64,000 bases of DNA from CAVYWD01 sp963772225 (lineage in GTDB: Bacteria; Myxococcota; Myxococcia; Myxococcales; UBA5297). Shown here in pieces: positions 42,162-51,567 of this stretch (the stretch's first letter is position 1; every line of letters begins with the position of its first letter). The position numbers and the translations under genes were made by a program. Where the stretch lies: contig CAVYWD010000005.1 of assembly GCA_963772225.1 (NCBI GenBank), positions 248,001-312,000 on the forward strand, given 5' to 3'. Below the pieces are notes generated by a model. It ran no database searches and was not told where the DNA came from. It saw nothing but the letters and a program-made list of their open reading frames with translations.

Positions 42162-44165
42162 TCATTCCCCCGTCGCCGGACGCGTCCTGCGGCGGCGGCG
42201 GAGCAGCGCCGCGCAGGAGGGCAAGAGGAGCGCGAGCCCCCCGGCGCTGGAGCCTCCGGTCGCGCAGCCGACGACCGGCGCGGAGCTGTCGAACGTGGCC
42301 GTGACGCCCTGCGCACCGGTCATCGAGACGGTGCAGGCCCCGGCGCCGGTGCAGGCGCCGCTCCAACTCCTGAACGCCGACCCGCCGTCGGGGCTCGCGG
42401 TGAGGGTCACGCTCGTCCCGGCCTGGAAGTCCGCGGCGCAGGTCGAGCCGCAGGCGATGCCCGACGGAGCGGAGCTCACCGTGCCGCTGCCCGAGCCGGC
42501 GCGGGTGACCCTGAGCGTGTAGGTCGTCCCCGAGGAGGAGGTGGCGTTGAAGGTGGCCGTCACGTTCTGCGCCGAGCTCATGGAGACGGTGCAGGCCGCG
42601 GTGCCGGAGCAGGCGCCGCTCCAGCCGGCGAAGGTCGAGCCGCTGTCGGCCACCGCGGTGAGGGTCACGCTCGTCCCGGCCTGAAAGTCCGCGGCGCACG
42701 TCGAGCCGCAGGCGAGGCCCGACGGAGAGGAGCTCACCGCGCCGCTGCCCGAGCCGGCGCGGGTGACCCTGAGCGTGTAGGTCGTCCCCGAGGGGGAGGT
42801 GGCGCTGAAGGTGGCCGTCACGTTCTGCGCCGAGCTCATGGAGACGGTGCAGGCCGCGGTGCCGGAGCAGGCGCCGCTCCAGCCGGCGAAGGTCGAGCCG
42901 CCGTCGGCCACCGCGGTGAGGGTCACGCTGGTGCCGGCGGAGAAGCTCGCGGCGCAGATGGAGCCGCAGGAGACGCCCGAGGGCGACGAGCTCACACTGC
43001 CGCTGCCGGCCTTCGCGACGGTGAGCGCGTAGGAGGTGCCCACGCCGGCGCCCTGCAGGATGGCGTCCACGTTGCCCTGATCGGTGACCGCGCCGGTGTT
43101 CCGGTTCATCAGGTCGCCGGTGTCCCAGAAGAACGTCTTGATGCCGTCTTTCTTCGCGGCCGTGTTCACGTACTTGTGGTAGTAGCGCCTCGAGGCGAGG
43201 TAGTCGCTCAGCACCTGCCCGCTGAGCGGCTGCCCGTTGAACGTCGTCCGCAGCCCGGCGCCGTACTCGCCGATGATGACGGGGATGCCCTGGCTCACCC
43301 ACTTCGCGTTGACCTTCGAGAACTGGCTGTCGACGTAGCTCTCCTCTTCCCCGGAGCACGCGCTCTGGGCAGGATAGGGCGAGCCCCAGTACAGGCAGGC
43401 GTTCGAGTCCGTGCTCCCCGTGTAGCTCCAGGGGTCGTAGTAGTGCACCTCGACGATGAGCCGGTTCGACGCGGAGTCCTTCGGCAGGGAGAAGTCGCTG
43501 AGGCCGTAGTCGATGTTCGTGTTGTAGGTCTGGACGACGAGGGGTCGGGTGGTGTTGTTGCCGCCCGTCGCGCGCACCGCGTCCACGAAGGTCTGGTTGT
43601 AGGACTGCTGGACGGCGATGTTCTCGCTGCTGGGCGTGTTGTAGTCCTCGTGGACCTCGTTCGTGCCCGCGAAGAGCAGGTGCTCGTCGTAGCCCTTAAA
43701 CGTCGTGGCGATCTGGGTCCAGTAGGCCTTCTGCTTCGCGTTGACGTTCGTCTGGTCCGCGTACGTGACGTGGTTCTCCAGCCACCCGCCGTCCCAGTGG
43801 ATGTTGAGGACCACGTACAGACCGTCATTCATGCAGTAGTCGACCACTTGCTTGACGCGCGCCATCCACGTCGCGTCGATCTGGTGCGTGTTCGCGTCGG
43901 CGTGGCCGTCCCAGGCGCAGGGGAGGCGGACCGCGTTGAACCCGGCCGCCTTCACGCCGTCGATGAGCTTCTGGGTGATGAGCGGGTTGTTCCACGCCGT
44001 CTCGCCGCCGGTGGCCTCCAGCGTGTTCCCGATGTTCAAGCCGACGGCGATCTTGTCGGCCACCTGGGACGCCGTGGGGAGGGACTGCGCTCCGGCCGCG
44101 ACCGGGATGAGAAGCGTGACTGCCCATAGGCGCTTCGAACCAGCCGGACGGAGGAGCGTCTTCAT
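42162..44165 (-). CDS. GH5 endoglucanase with three B-repeat-like modules and a MYXO-CTERM-like tail
   Basis: 667 residues with a signal peptide (LWAVTLLIPVAAGAQ). Residues about 30-375 are a GH5 cellulase domain: GLNIGNTLEA, VRLPCAWDGHAD, VVLNIHWDGGW, the acid/base in LLFAGTNEVHED, YYDPWSYTG and the nucleophile in VIIGEYGAG. Three modules of about 80 residues follow (SCGSICAASF, then TLTAVADGGSTFAGWSGAC and TVSMSSAQNVTATF), with Cys pairs, like divergent InlB/Flg_new-type repeats; two are almost identical in DNA. The end, VVGCATGGSSAGGLALLL, then RRRRR, is a MYXO-CTERM-like surface-sorting tail. It lies beside GH74 and a fucosidase remnant, which points to plant cell-wall glucan breakdown. 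Confidence 0.88.
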   Translation of the reverse strand: MKTLLRPAGSKRLWAVTLLIPVAAGAQSLPTASQVADKIAVGLNIGNTLEATGGETAWNNPLITQKLIDGVKAAGFNAVRLPCAWDGHADANTHQIDATWMARVKQVVDYCMNDGLYVVLNIHWDGGWLENHVTYADQTNVNAKQKAYWTQIATTFKGYDEHLLFAGTNEVHEDYNTPSSENIAVQQSYNQTFVDAVRATGGNNTTRPLVVQTYNTNIDYGLSDFSLPKDSASNRLIVEVHYYDPWSYTGSTDSNACLYWGSPYPAQSACSGEEESYVDSQFSKVNAKWVSQGIPVIIGEYGAGLRTTFNGQPLSGQVLSDYLASRRYYHKYVNTAAKKDGIKTFFWDTGDLMNRNTGAVTDQGNVDAILQGAGVGTSYALTVAKAGSGSVSSSPSGVSCGSICAASFSAGTSVTLTAVADGGSTFAGWSGACSGTAACTVSMSSAQNVTATFSATSPSGTTYTLRVTRAGSGSGAVSSSPSGLACGSTCAADFQAGTSVTLTAVADSGSTFAGWSGACSGTAACTVSMSSAQNVTATFNATSSSGTTYTLRVTRAGSGSGTVSSAPSGIACGSTCAADFQAGTSVTLTASPDGGSAFRSWSGACTGAGACTVSMTGAQGVTATFDSSAPVVGCATGGSSAGGLALLLPSCAALLRRRRRTRPATGE

Positions 44166-44439
44166 GGATGGCCCTGCGAATGAGAGGGGAGACCCTTTCC
44201 GTGTAGAGGAGGCGCGAGCGCTTCCGGGTCACGTGGACGCTGGTGTCGCTCGCCGAGGCCGCCGGGAGGTGGCAGAGCAGGCGGCCAGGGCCGCCGCGGG
44301 AGTCGGGGGCGCGCGCCGTGACCCCACTGTGCGGGGCGGAGCCTCTGTGGAAGCGCGAGTGCGGGTGCGCTCGCACGGCTTTGCCAGCGGCGCGGCGCGG
44401 GGCAGGGCGGCAATGCTCCGTTGAGGAAGGGAGAGTCGG

Positions 44440-45771
44440 ATGCGCGCCAGGCTGCGGGTCGGAGTGGAGGGGGAGATCGTCCTGTCGCCGAGCGAGGCGG
44501 AGCGGCTGGGCGTGGTGGGCGATCGCGAGGTGGAGGTCTTCTCCGCCCGCGGCGCCTTCGCCATCGTCGCGCCGGCCCGGGCCGAGTCGCCCCGGTCCTG
44601 GATGGCCGGGTCGCTCGAGGCGCTCACCGTGCCGGAGGTGGTCCAGCAGCTCTCCACCTCCCTGCGCACCGGCATGCTGCTTCTCGCCTTCGCCGACGAC
44701 GGCGAGGGGTCGGGCGCCGAGGAGCTCCGCCGCAAGAGCATCTACTTCCGGGACGGGCAGGTGGTGTACGCCACCTCCGCGGATCCCGCCGAGCGGCTCG
44801 GCCCGGTGCTGGTCCGCGCCGGCATGCTCTCGGAGGAGGACCTGGAGCGGTGCTCCCGCCTGGTGCGGGGCAACCGGACGCTCGGCCAAGTCCTGGTGGA
44901 CCAGGGGGTCCTCACCTCCGGCCAGGCGTACGAGGGGCTCGTGCTGCAGGTGAAGGAGATCCTGCTCAACGCCTTCGTGGAGACCGGCGGCACGTTCGCC
45001 TTCCTGGAGGGGGCGCTCGACGAGTTGAACGCGGTGAAGATCCCTGAGCGCACCCGCGACCTGCTCCTCGCCGGAATGAAGCGGGTCGAGCAGGCGGAGG
45101 AGCTCACGCGGACGCTGGGCGGGCACGACGCCGTGCTCGCGCGCGCCTCCGCGACGGTCCGCGCCCTCGACGCGGCCGAGGCGCGGCTCATCGAGGAGCT
45201 GGACGGGCCCCGCACCGTCAAGCAGGCGGCGCGCGCCGCCGGCCTCGACTACCTCGGCGCGCTCCGCGCCGCGGCGGCGCTGGTGCAGGAGGGTGCCCTC
45301 GCCCCGCGGCAGGCGGACGGGGAGGAGGAGGACGGCGCGGGCGTGGTGGACGCCGAGGCCGTGGTGCGCGCCGTGCTCGAGGCCGAGAAGCGGGCGGCCG
45401 ACGCGCCCCGCGCCGGCGGGCCCTTCGAGACCTACCGCCAGATCTTCATCCGGGTGTACGCGGCCCTCGCCGCGCGCCAGCCGGACGTCCGCGATTGGCT
45501 GAACAGCTACTTCGCCCGGCTCCCGGCCAAGCTCCTGCCGCTCTGGGACGGCGTCCGGTTCGGCCCCAGCGGCGACTTGGACGTGGCCCAAGTGCTGGTG
45601 AACGTCTCCGCGACCGGCGTCTACCGGGGCGCGGCGGCGAGGGCCCGCGCCCTGGAATCGCTCGAGGACCTATTCGCGTTCGCGCTGTTCGAGGTGAAGA
45701 ACTGCCTGCCGAAGGCCGAGACGGAGCGGCTGCTCCGCGAGGTGGGCCGGGTGCAGGACGGGAAGGCGTGA
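44440..45771 (+). CDS. DUF4388-domain protein (PATAN-type) of unknown signalling role
   Basis: 443 residues. The first 50 resemble an AbrB/SpoVT-like swapped hairpin (LRVGVEGEIVLSPSEAERLG). A DUF4388 domain at about 50-150 reads MAGSLEALTVPEVVQQLSTS, TGMLLLAF, KSIYFRDGQVVYATSADPAE and RLGPVLVRAGMLSEEDLE. The remaining C-terminal part, about 280 residues, is helical and unrecognised. DUF4388 proteins are abundant in myxobacteria and are often linked to gliding or chemosensory circuits; that is family knowledge, not shown here. It is divergent from the GH5 gene, with a 274-nt gap. Confidence 0.8.
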   Translation: MRARLRVGVEGEIVLSPSEAERLGVVGDREVEVFSARGAFAIVAPARAESPRSWMAGSLEALTVPEVVQQLSTSLRTGMLLLAFADDGEGSGAEELRRKSIYFRDGQVVYATSADPAERLGPVLVRAGMLSEEDLERCSRLVRGNRTLGQVLVDQGVLTSGQAYEGLVLQVKEILLNAFVETGGTFAFLEGALDELNAVKIPERTRDLLLAGMKRVEQAEELTRTLGGHDAVLARASATVRALDAAEARLIEELDGPRTVKQAARAAGLDYLGALRAAAALVQEGALAPRQADGEEEDGAGVVDAEAVVRAVLEAEKRAADAPRAGGPFETYRQIFIRVYAALAARQPDVRDWLNSYFARLPAKLLPLWDGVRFGPSGDLDVAQVLVNVSATGVYRGAAARARALESLEDLFAFALFEVKNCLPKAETERLLREVGRVQDGKA

Positions 45772-45810
45772 CGCGGGCGGGACGGGCCCGCCCCCAGCGG
45801 CGGTCTTCCT

Positions 45811-45830
45811 CGAAGGGTTCGCGCCCTTCG
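45811..45830. terminator. hairpin downstream of the DUF4388 gene
   Basis: CGAAGGG, a 6-nt loop and CCCTTCG, 40 nt after the stop. There is no T-tract, and a GC-only dyad (GGGCGGG/CCCGCCC) lies just before it. It may terminate the transcript. Confidence 0.35.
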
Positions 45831-45895
45831 GCGCGGTCCCGTAGGGAGGCCGCTTCGCGGCACTGCCAGCTTCGGGTTCTCGCGGCAGGCGGGAA

Positions 45896-46463
45896 CACAC
45901 GTCCGCGAGCGCGACGGCGAGGGCCTCGAACATCTGCTGCGCTATAGGCTCAGGCCGCCGCTCTCGACCGAGCGCCTGACGCGAGCCGCCGACGGGCGCA
46001 TCGTGCTCGGCCTGCGCCGACCGCTCCATGACGGCACGACGGCGGTCGCCTTCACGCCGATGGAGCTGCTGAAGCGGCTCGCGGCGATGGTCCCTTCAGC
46101 CGAGGCGTCACTCGGTGCGTTACTTCGGCGTCTTCGCGGCGAGGGCGCGCCTTCGCGCGAAGGTGATCCGCAAGCCGGCTGAGCGGAGCGGCCATGCCTG
46201 CGCGGCTGCGCCGAGGCAGAGCGACGCGGAGCTCGTCGAGGAGGCGCTGCGACGGGCAGCCCGAGACGACCTGGGCTTCAACCCGCTGGCGCTCGGCGAG
46301 CCGCGCATGCCGGAGCGGACTCGAGGCGTCCCTGCTCCAGAGGGTCTTTCGGGTGGAGGTCCTGAAGGGCCCGTGCGGCGGGCGGCGCAAGGTCACGGCG
46401 TTCATCCCCAGCGGCGAGCTGGCGCGGAAGATCCTCGAGAAGCTCGGGGTTGACGCCACCTAA
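45896..46463 (+). pseudogene. IS91-family transposase C-terminal remnant
   Basis: One frame reads VRERDGEGLEHLLRYRLRPP, STERLTRAADGRIVLGLRRP and HDGTTAVAFTPMELLKRLAA, the conserved core of IS91/Y2-type transposases. A second frame continues VRYFGVFAARARLRAKVI. A third gives ASLLQRVFRVEVLKGPCGGR, then LARKILEKLGV to a stop at 46463, the usual zinc-finger-like tail with one of its Cys residues lost. The N-terminal catalytic part is absent and there are at least two frameshifts, so it is dead. It marks the left side of the defence island. Confidence 0.75.
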
Positions 46464-46620
46464 ACCGCCCGTCGCCGAGGCGCGCGCCCGGCCGCGGCAG
46501 GAGTACTTCGATTTGCATCCGGTCGAGCTGCGTGGATCCGAAGCCCCCGGACTGAGCTTGCGCCGGTCCGTGGGGAGCTTCGCGGCGCTCGCGGTCGGCG
46601 CTGCCGAGCGCGGCGAGGAG

Positions 46621-46818
46621 CTCGGGGGTGACGACATTCGTCGAGCTGTCTTCGAAGCACTCGCCGTAGGAGGACCAGGTCTGCGCGGGCGTCTTCTGCG
46701 AGGTCGGGAACACCACCCCGAGCACCTCCGCCGGCTTGCGGACGGCGTGATAGACCGCGTTCGCGCAGAAGACCAACGCCGCGGCGCCGACAGCCCAGGC
46801 GGCAGCCGGAAGCTTCAC
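46621..46818 (-). pseudogene. transglycosylase-like N-terminal fragment
   Basis: From GTG 46818 the minus strand encodes a membrane anchor (VKLPAAAWAVGAAALVFCAN) and then QTWSSYGECFEDSST, then VTPELLAALGSAD. This is the TWxxYxxxFxxxST, then ITPELLAALAQVES pattern that opens some SLT-type lytic transglycosylases. Homology stops there, just before the catalytic core. It looks like a truncated gene cut off where the IS91 remnant joins. Family assignment rests on this one short stretch. Confidence 0.5.
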
Positions 46819-47165
46819 ACAGCGCAGCCGCCGCAGCGCGCGCCGGCCCACGGGAGCCCGTGGAAGCAAGGCGCTCGCCTTGACCCTCGGCGGAACGAGC
46901 GGCGGAATCTCTCTGGCCCTTCGTGCTCTGCGTGGGCTTGGGTCTCGGCCCAGCTCTGGCGCGCGCGCTTGTGGCCGTCGGCGCCGGAGCAGGCCCGGCG
47001 GTCGCTTCGTTCGACTGGCGGTGGGAGAGGGGCTTGAAGGCTCGGCTGACGAGCGGCGAGCCCAGCTGAGGAGGTGCACCGCCTTGACTCCGGGGCATAG
47101 TCTTGAGGGTTGCGCGCTTCTGAATGGCTCTGGGGCGGGGGCTCGGGGTACAACCAAGGGACGTC

Positions 47166-48152
47166 ATGGCTACCGCGGACCAGGTCAAAGCGCTCATCCG
47201 AAGCCACGCCGATGGCGACGACACGCGCTTCTACGCGATCGCCGTTCAGGTGGCGGCGCAAGCGGCGCGGAGCGGCCACGGCAAGTTCGCCCAGGAGTTG
47301 CGCGAGCTCGTTGATCAGGTGAAGGCGCGTGCGAAGGCCACGGAGCCAACCCGGGGGCCAAAGCCCGTCCCGCTGGCCCAGCCCCGAGGTGAGCTCGCGG
47401 GCCTGCTCACGGTGGGCTATCCGAAGACGCGCGTGGCCGACATGGCGCTCCCCCAGGGGCTGGGCGCACGTCTCGAGCGCGTGCTCACCGAGCAGCGTGA
47501 ACGCGACCGCCTCCGCGAGCACGGGTTCTCGCCGATGCGGAAGCTGCTCCTCGTAGGGCCACCCGGCACCGGCAAGACGATGACCGCGGCAGCGCTGGCG
47601 GGCGAGCTGGGCCTGCCCCTCTTCAGCATCCAGCTCGACGGGCTCATCACGAAGTACATGGGCGAGACCGCGGCCAAGCTCCGGCTCGTGTTCGACGCGA
47701 TCCAGTCCACCCGCGGTGTGTACCTGTTCGACGAGTTCGACGCGCTCGGCGGCGAGCGGGGCACCAAGAACGACGTCGGCGAAATCCGCCGCGTGCTCAA
47801 CTCGTTCCTGCAGTTCCTCGAGCAGGACGACTCGGACAGCATCGTGCTCGGTGCGACGAACCACGTCGGCCTGCTCGACCGCGCGCTCTTCCGGCGCTTC
47901 GATGCCGTGCTCGAGTACTCCCTGCCCACGGAAGAGATCGCGACCCGCGTGATGCGCGGGCGGCTGGCGCTGCTCGACACGAGCAACGTCGAGTGGCATG
48001 CGGCGGCGAAGGCGGCAGAAGGCCTCAGTCACGCCGAGATCGCGATGGCCTGCGAGCAGGCCGCTAAGAACGCAATCCTAGACCACACCACGGCCGTGCG
48101 GGACGCCGAGCTCGTGGCCGCGCTCGCGGAACGACGCGGCACGCACGCATAG
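47166..48152 (+). CDS. ietA: AAA ATPase, IetA-like anti-phage component
   Basis: 328 residues from ATG 47166 (AAGGGACG upstream). The helical N-terminal region (about 1-100) precedes an AAA domain with Walker A LLVGPPGTGKTMTAAALAGE, Walker B GVYLFDEFDALGGERG, sensor VLGATNH and arginine fingers RALFRRFDAVLEYSLP. A subtilisin-like protease gene follows after 22 nt. That ATPase plus S8 protease pair is the layout of the IetAS anti-phage system; the naming is by architecture, not by search. The gene itself appears intact. Confidence 0.78.
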   Translation: MATADQVKALIRSHADGDDTRFYAIAVQVAAQAARSGHGKFAQELRELVDQVKARAKATEPTRGPKPVPLAQPRGELAGLLTVGYPKTRVADMALPQGLGARLERVLTEQRERDRLREHGFSPMRKLLLVGPPGTGKTMTAAALAGELGLPLFSIQLDGLITKYMGETAAKLRLVFDAIQSTRGVYLFDEFDALGGERGTKNDVGEIRRVLNSFLQFLEQDDSDSIVLGATNHVGLLDRALFRRFDAVLEYSLPTEEIATRVMRGRLALLDTSNVEWHAAAKAAEGLSHAEIAMACEQAAKNAILDHTTAVRDAELVAALAERRGTHA

Positions 48153-48174
48153 CGAGCGCCGGGGGGACTGACGC

Positions 48175-50707
48175 GTGGCCGCTCCTCGCAACCGCAAGCA
48201 CATCCTCGTCCCTGCCCCGCCAACGGCTGAGGATTACAGGCCGCACGGGCGGAAGATCGACGTCACCAAGCCTGCGCCGCCGACGAGCCGCGCGAAGCAC
48301 GGCAAGGCGCTGCAGCGCGCGCTCAAGGCGGCCGTCGCCCTTGCCGACAAGCGCCGCGACGAAGCTGGCATCGAGGTCCACGGCGCGGTGCCGGGGCTCT
48401 ACGTGCAGTTCGAGAGCCAGCCCGGCGTGCCACTCCAGGTGACGTCGCTCGAAGACTCGCGGCAGGGCATCGAGGTCGTCGCCGTCAGCCACTTGAAGAC
48501 GGACGAGCCCGAGCCACGCCGCGTCGAGCGCGCGACGGTGTTCGTGCCCGTTGGCAAAGTGAAGCACTTCCTCACTCGCTTCGAGAGCTACTCGAAGACG
48601 ACGCCGAGGAAAGAGCGCGAGCGCCGCTACGAAGACATGATCGATCCGGTCGCGACGCTGAGGCTCGCGACGCTGCGCGGTCTGTGGACCGACACCGCTG
48701 AGGCGTATCCGGAGGAGAACGAGACGATTCTGGTGGGAGGTCTGGCTCCGTCGCCAGGACGGGAGCGAGCTCGAGCGCCTGATGGAGTTCGCGGCTGCAC
48801 AGAAGATCGAGGTCGCGCCGCGGCGTCTCATGTTCGACGACCGCATCGTCACCCTCGTGCGCAGCGCGCCCGCGCAGCTCGCCGCGTCGATCGATGTGCT
48901 CAACGACGTGGCCGAGGTCCGAAAGGCCAAGGAGACCGCCACGGTCTTCGCCGAGATGGGCCCCGAGGACCAGGGCGCGTGGGCGAAGGAGCTGCGCGAT
49001 CGCGTCACGCCGCCATCGGCCGACGCGCCAGCCGTTTGCGTGCTCGACACCGGGGTCACGCGCGGACACCCGCTGCTCGAAGCCTCCCTCGACGCCACCG
49101 ACTGCCACAGCTGCGATCCAGTGTGGGGGACGCATGACCACCTCGGACACGGCACCGAGATGGCCGGTCTCGCGCTCTACGGCGACCTCACACCGGTCCT
49201 CGCGGGCACACAGCGTGTCGCGCTCCGGCACCGGCTCGAGTCGGTGAAGATCCTGCCGCCCGATGGGCACCCTGATAACCCGCCCGACCTCTACGGTGCA
49301 ATCACCGCCGAAGCGGCGAGCCGCGCGGAGATCGAAGCCCCCGAGCGCCGTCGCACGTTCTCCATGTCCATCGCTGCAACCGACGAGCGCGATCGAGGCC
49401 AGCCCACCTCGTGGTCCGCCGCGGTCGACGCGCTCGCGGCTGGCCGCTCGTTCGATCCGAGCACGAAGGGGCTCGACTACCTCGACGACGGCGACGACGC
49501 CGCACGAAGACTCTTCGTGCTCTGCGCCGGCAACGTCGACGAGACCGCACTCTCCGTCGACCACCTCGATCGCAGCGACACCGATCCCATCCACGACCCC
49601 GGCCAGGCGTGGAACGCGCTCACGGTCGGGGCCGTGACCGAGAAGGCCGCCGTCAGCGACCCGCAGTGGGCGAGCTGGCAGCCGGTCGCGCGACCGGGGG
49701 AGCTGTCGCCTTGGAGCACCACGGGCGTGACCTTCGCGGACACGTGGCCCATCAAGCCGGATGTCGTCTTCGAGGGCGGCAACGTCGTCAAGAACGCGAA
49801 GGGAGCGGTCGACTTCCCGTGCCCCGATCTCTCGCTGCTCTCGACGTACTTCAAGCCCGCCGATAAGTCCTTCGTGCTGAGCTGGGCGACCAGCGCGGCG
49901 ACCGCTCAGGCCGCGCGCCTCGCTGCCCTCATCTCTGCCGAGTACCCGAGCTACTGGCCCGAGACGCTGCGCGCCCTTGTAGTCCACTCGGCCGAGTGGT
50001 CGGCACAGATGCAGACCCACCTGCGCGGCGCCAGCGGCAAGCGCGCCCGCGCGAAGCTCGTCCAGCGCTATGGCTTCGGCGTGCCCAGCGCCGAGCGTGC
50101 CCTGCGGAGCGCGAACGACGCGCTCACCCTCGTCGCGCAGAACAGCATCCGCCCGTTCGCCAAGGGCAAGATGCGCGAGCTGCACTTCTTCGACCTGCCC
50201 TGGCCGCGCGACGTGCTCGCGGAGCTCGGCGCGGCGCCGGTGCGCCTGCGCATCACGCTCTCATACTTCATCGAGCCGAACCCCGGCCGGCGCGGCTGGA
50301 AGAAGCGCCATCGCTACGCCTCGCACGGCTTGCGCTTCGACGTGAAGGGGCCGACGGAGTCGCTCGAGGAGTTCCGCAAGCGCCTCAACAAGAAGGCGCT
50401 CGAAGAGGACGAGGACAAGCCCGCCACGGGCGGCGACTCGTCGGAGTGGTACCTCGGCGAGCAGGCCCGCAACCGAGGCTCGCTCCACTCGGACATCCTC
50501 TCCTGCAACGCCGCCGACCTCGCCGAGCGCGGGGGCATGGCCGTGTACCCGGTGAGCGGCTGGTGGAAGGACCAGCCGAAGCGCGACCGCAGCGACCTGG
50601 GTGCGCGGTACGCCCTCGTCGTGTCCATCGAGACGCCGGGCGTCGAGACGGACATCTGGACGCCGGTCGCCCAGCAGGTCGGCCTGCCCATCGCCATCGA
50701 GCCGTAG
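48175..50707 (+). pseudogene. ietS: S8 (subtilisin-like) protease, IetS-like, frameshifted
   Basis: From GTG 48175 the first frame runs about 186 codons (MAAPRNRKHILVPAPPTAED to EENETI). At about 48733 homology moves to another frame, which reads WWEVWLRRQDGSELERL and continues to 50707. The catalytic triad is intact in the second part: Asp in VCVLDTGVTRGHP, His in HDHLGHGTEMAGL, Ser in LSWATSAATAQAARLAA. Joined, the protein would be about 840 residues. One extra base in ATTCTGGTGGG explains the break. It may be a pseudogene, a sequencing error or a site of frame switching. ATG 48782 could still give a protease lacking the N-terminal domain. Confidence 0.75.
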
Positions 50708-50827
50708 TCCCGCCGCCGTCGTCGGACATTTCGAGCAGGGGCGCGCAGCTTGAGCTCACCCCATCCGCGCCCGTACTCTGGAAACGGCTGGAAGGCTGCT
50801 CCCTTCTGCCCCACGGAGCCAACCCGG

Positions 50828-51027
50828 ATGAGCGACGAGATTCTGACGGTCCTGGAGGTCGCAGCCTTGCTCAAGGTCGCGGACAAGACCGTCTACACGA
50901 TGGCGCAGAAGGGGAAATTCCGGCCTTCAAGGTGCGCGGTCAGTGGCGATTCCGGCGGGTCGACATCCACGCGTGGATCCTGGCCCAGACCACCGCAGCA
51001 CGGCGACAGGGGGACGGCGATGCGTAG
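50828..51027 (+). pseudogene. excisionase-type HTH_17 DNA-binding protein, frameshifted
   Basis: The first frame reads MSDEILTVLEVAALLKVADK, TVYTMAQKGK, a typical MerR-like HTH_17 domain. The continuation, PAFKVRGQWRFRRVDIHAWI, lies in the next frame and ends at 51027. One A is missing in GGGGAAATTCC at about 50917; restoring it gives a complete protein of about 67 residues. Small HTH_17 proteins commonly precede type I restriction hsdM genes, as here. Confidence 0.7.
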
Positions 51028-51110
51028 TTATCTCGCTCCACACTCGAGCCGCGAGCTCTTCACCCTCGTTTGTGCGCCGAACTGGCGCCACTCTTCGGAG
51101 TCCTTTGATC

Positions 51111-51560
51111 ATGGATCAGGCCACGCACAACAAGATCGTCTCATTCATCTGGAGCATCGCCGACGATGTCCTTCATGATGTCTTCGATAGCAGCAAGTAC
51201 GGTGACATCATCCTGCCTATGTGCGTCCTCCGTCGCCTCGACGCCGTACTCGAGCCTACGAAGAAGAAAGTCCTCGAAACGAAGGCGATGCTCGATCGGG
51301 CACGCATCACCGAGCAGCACGCGGCGCTCTGCTCAGCCTCCCGGCAAGCGTTCTACAATACTTCGAAGTTCAGCCTTCGCGACCTGAAGTCGCGCGGGAA
51401 CCAGCAGCAGCTCAAGGCCGACTTCGAAGACTACCTCGATGGCTTCTCGGAGAATACGCAGGACATCATCAGGAACTTTGACTTCAGACATGCACTGGGG
51501 CGTCTCTCCAAGAACGATGCACTCGGCAGTTTGGTCGAGAAGTTCCTCGACCCTGGGTGC
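51111..51560 (+). pseudogene. hsdM: type I restriction-modification DNA methyltransferase, N-terminal fragment
   Basis: About 148 residues of the HsdM N-terminal helical domain: MDQATHNKIVSFIWSIADDV, ILPMCVLRRLDAVLEPTKKK, QAFYNTSKFSLRDLKSRGNQ, QQLKADFEDYLDGFSENTQD, DALGSLVEKFLDP. The S-adenosylmethionine and NPPF motifs would follow, but homology stops at about 51555 where insertion sequences begin. No hsdS or hsdR gene is present nearby. It is a truncated, non-functional methyltransferase. Confidence 0.85.
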
Positions 51561-51567
51561 GGCCACT
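51558..51567. repeat. left target-site duplication of the IS4-family element
   Basis: TGCGGCCACT, repeated exactly at 53098-53107 on the other side of the element. Confidence 0.9.

Noticed and set aside
42006..44129. 707-residue plus-strand open frame
   Set aside because: It is antisense to the GH5 gene, which has clear catalytic motifs.
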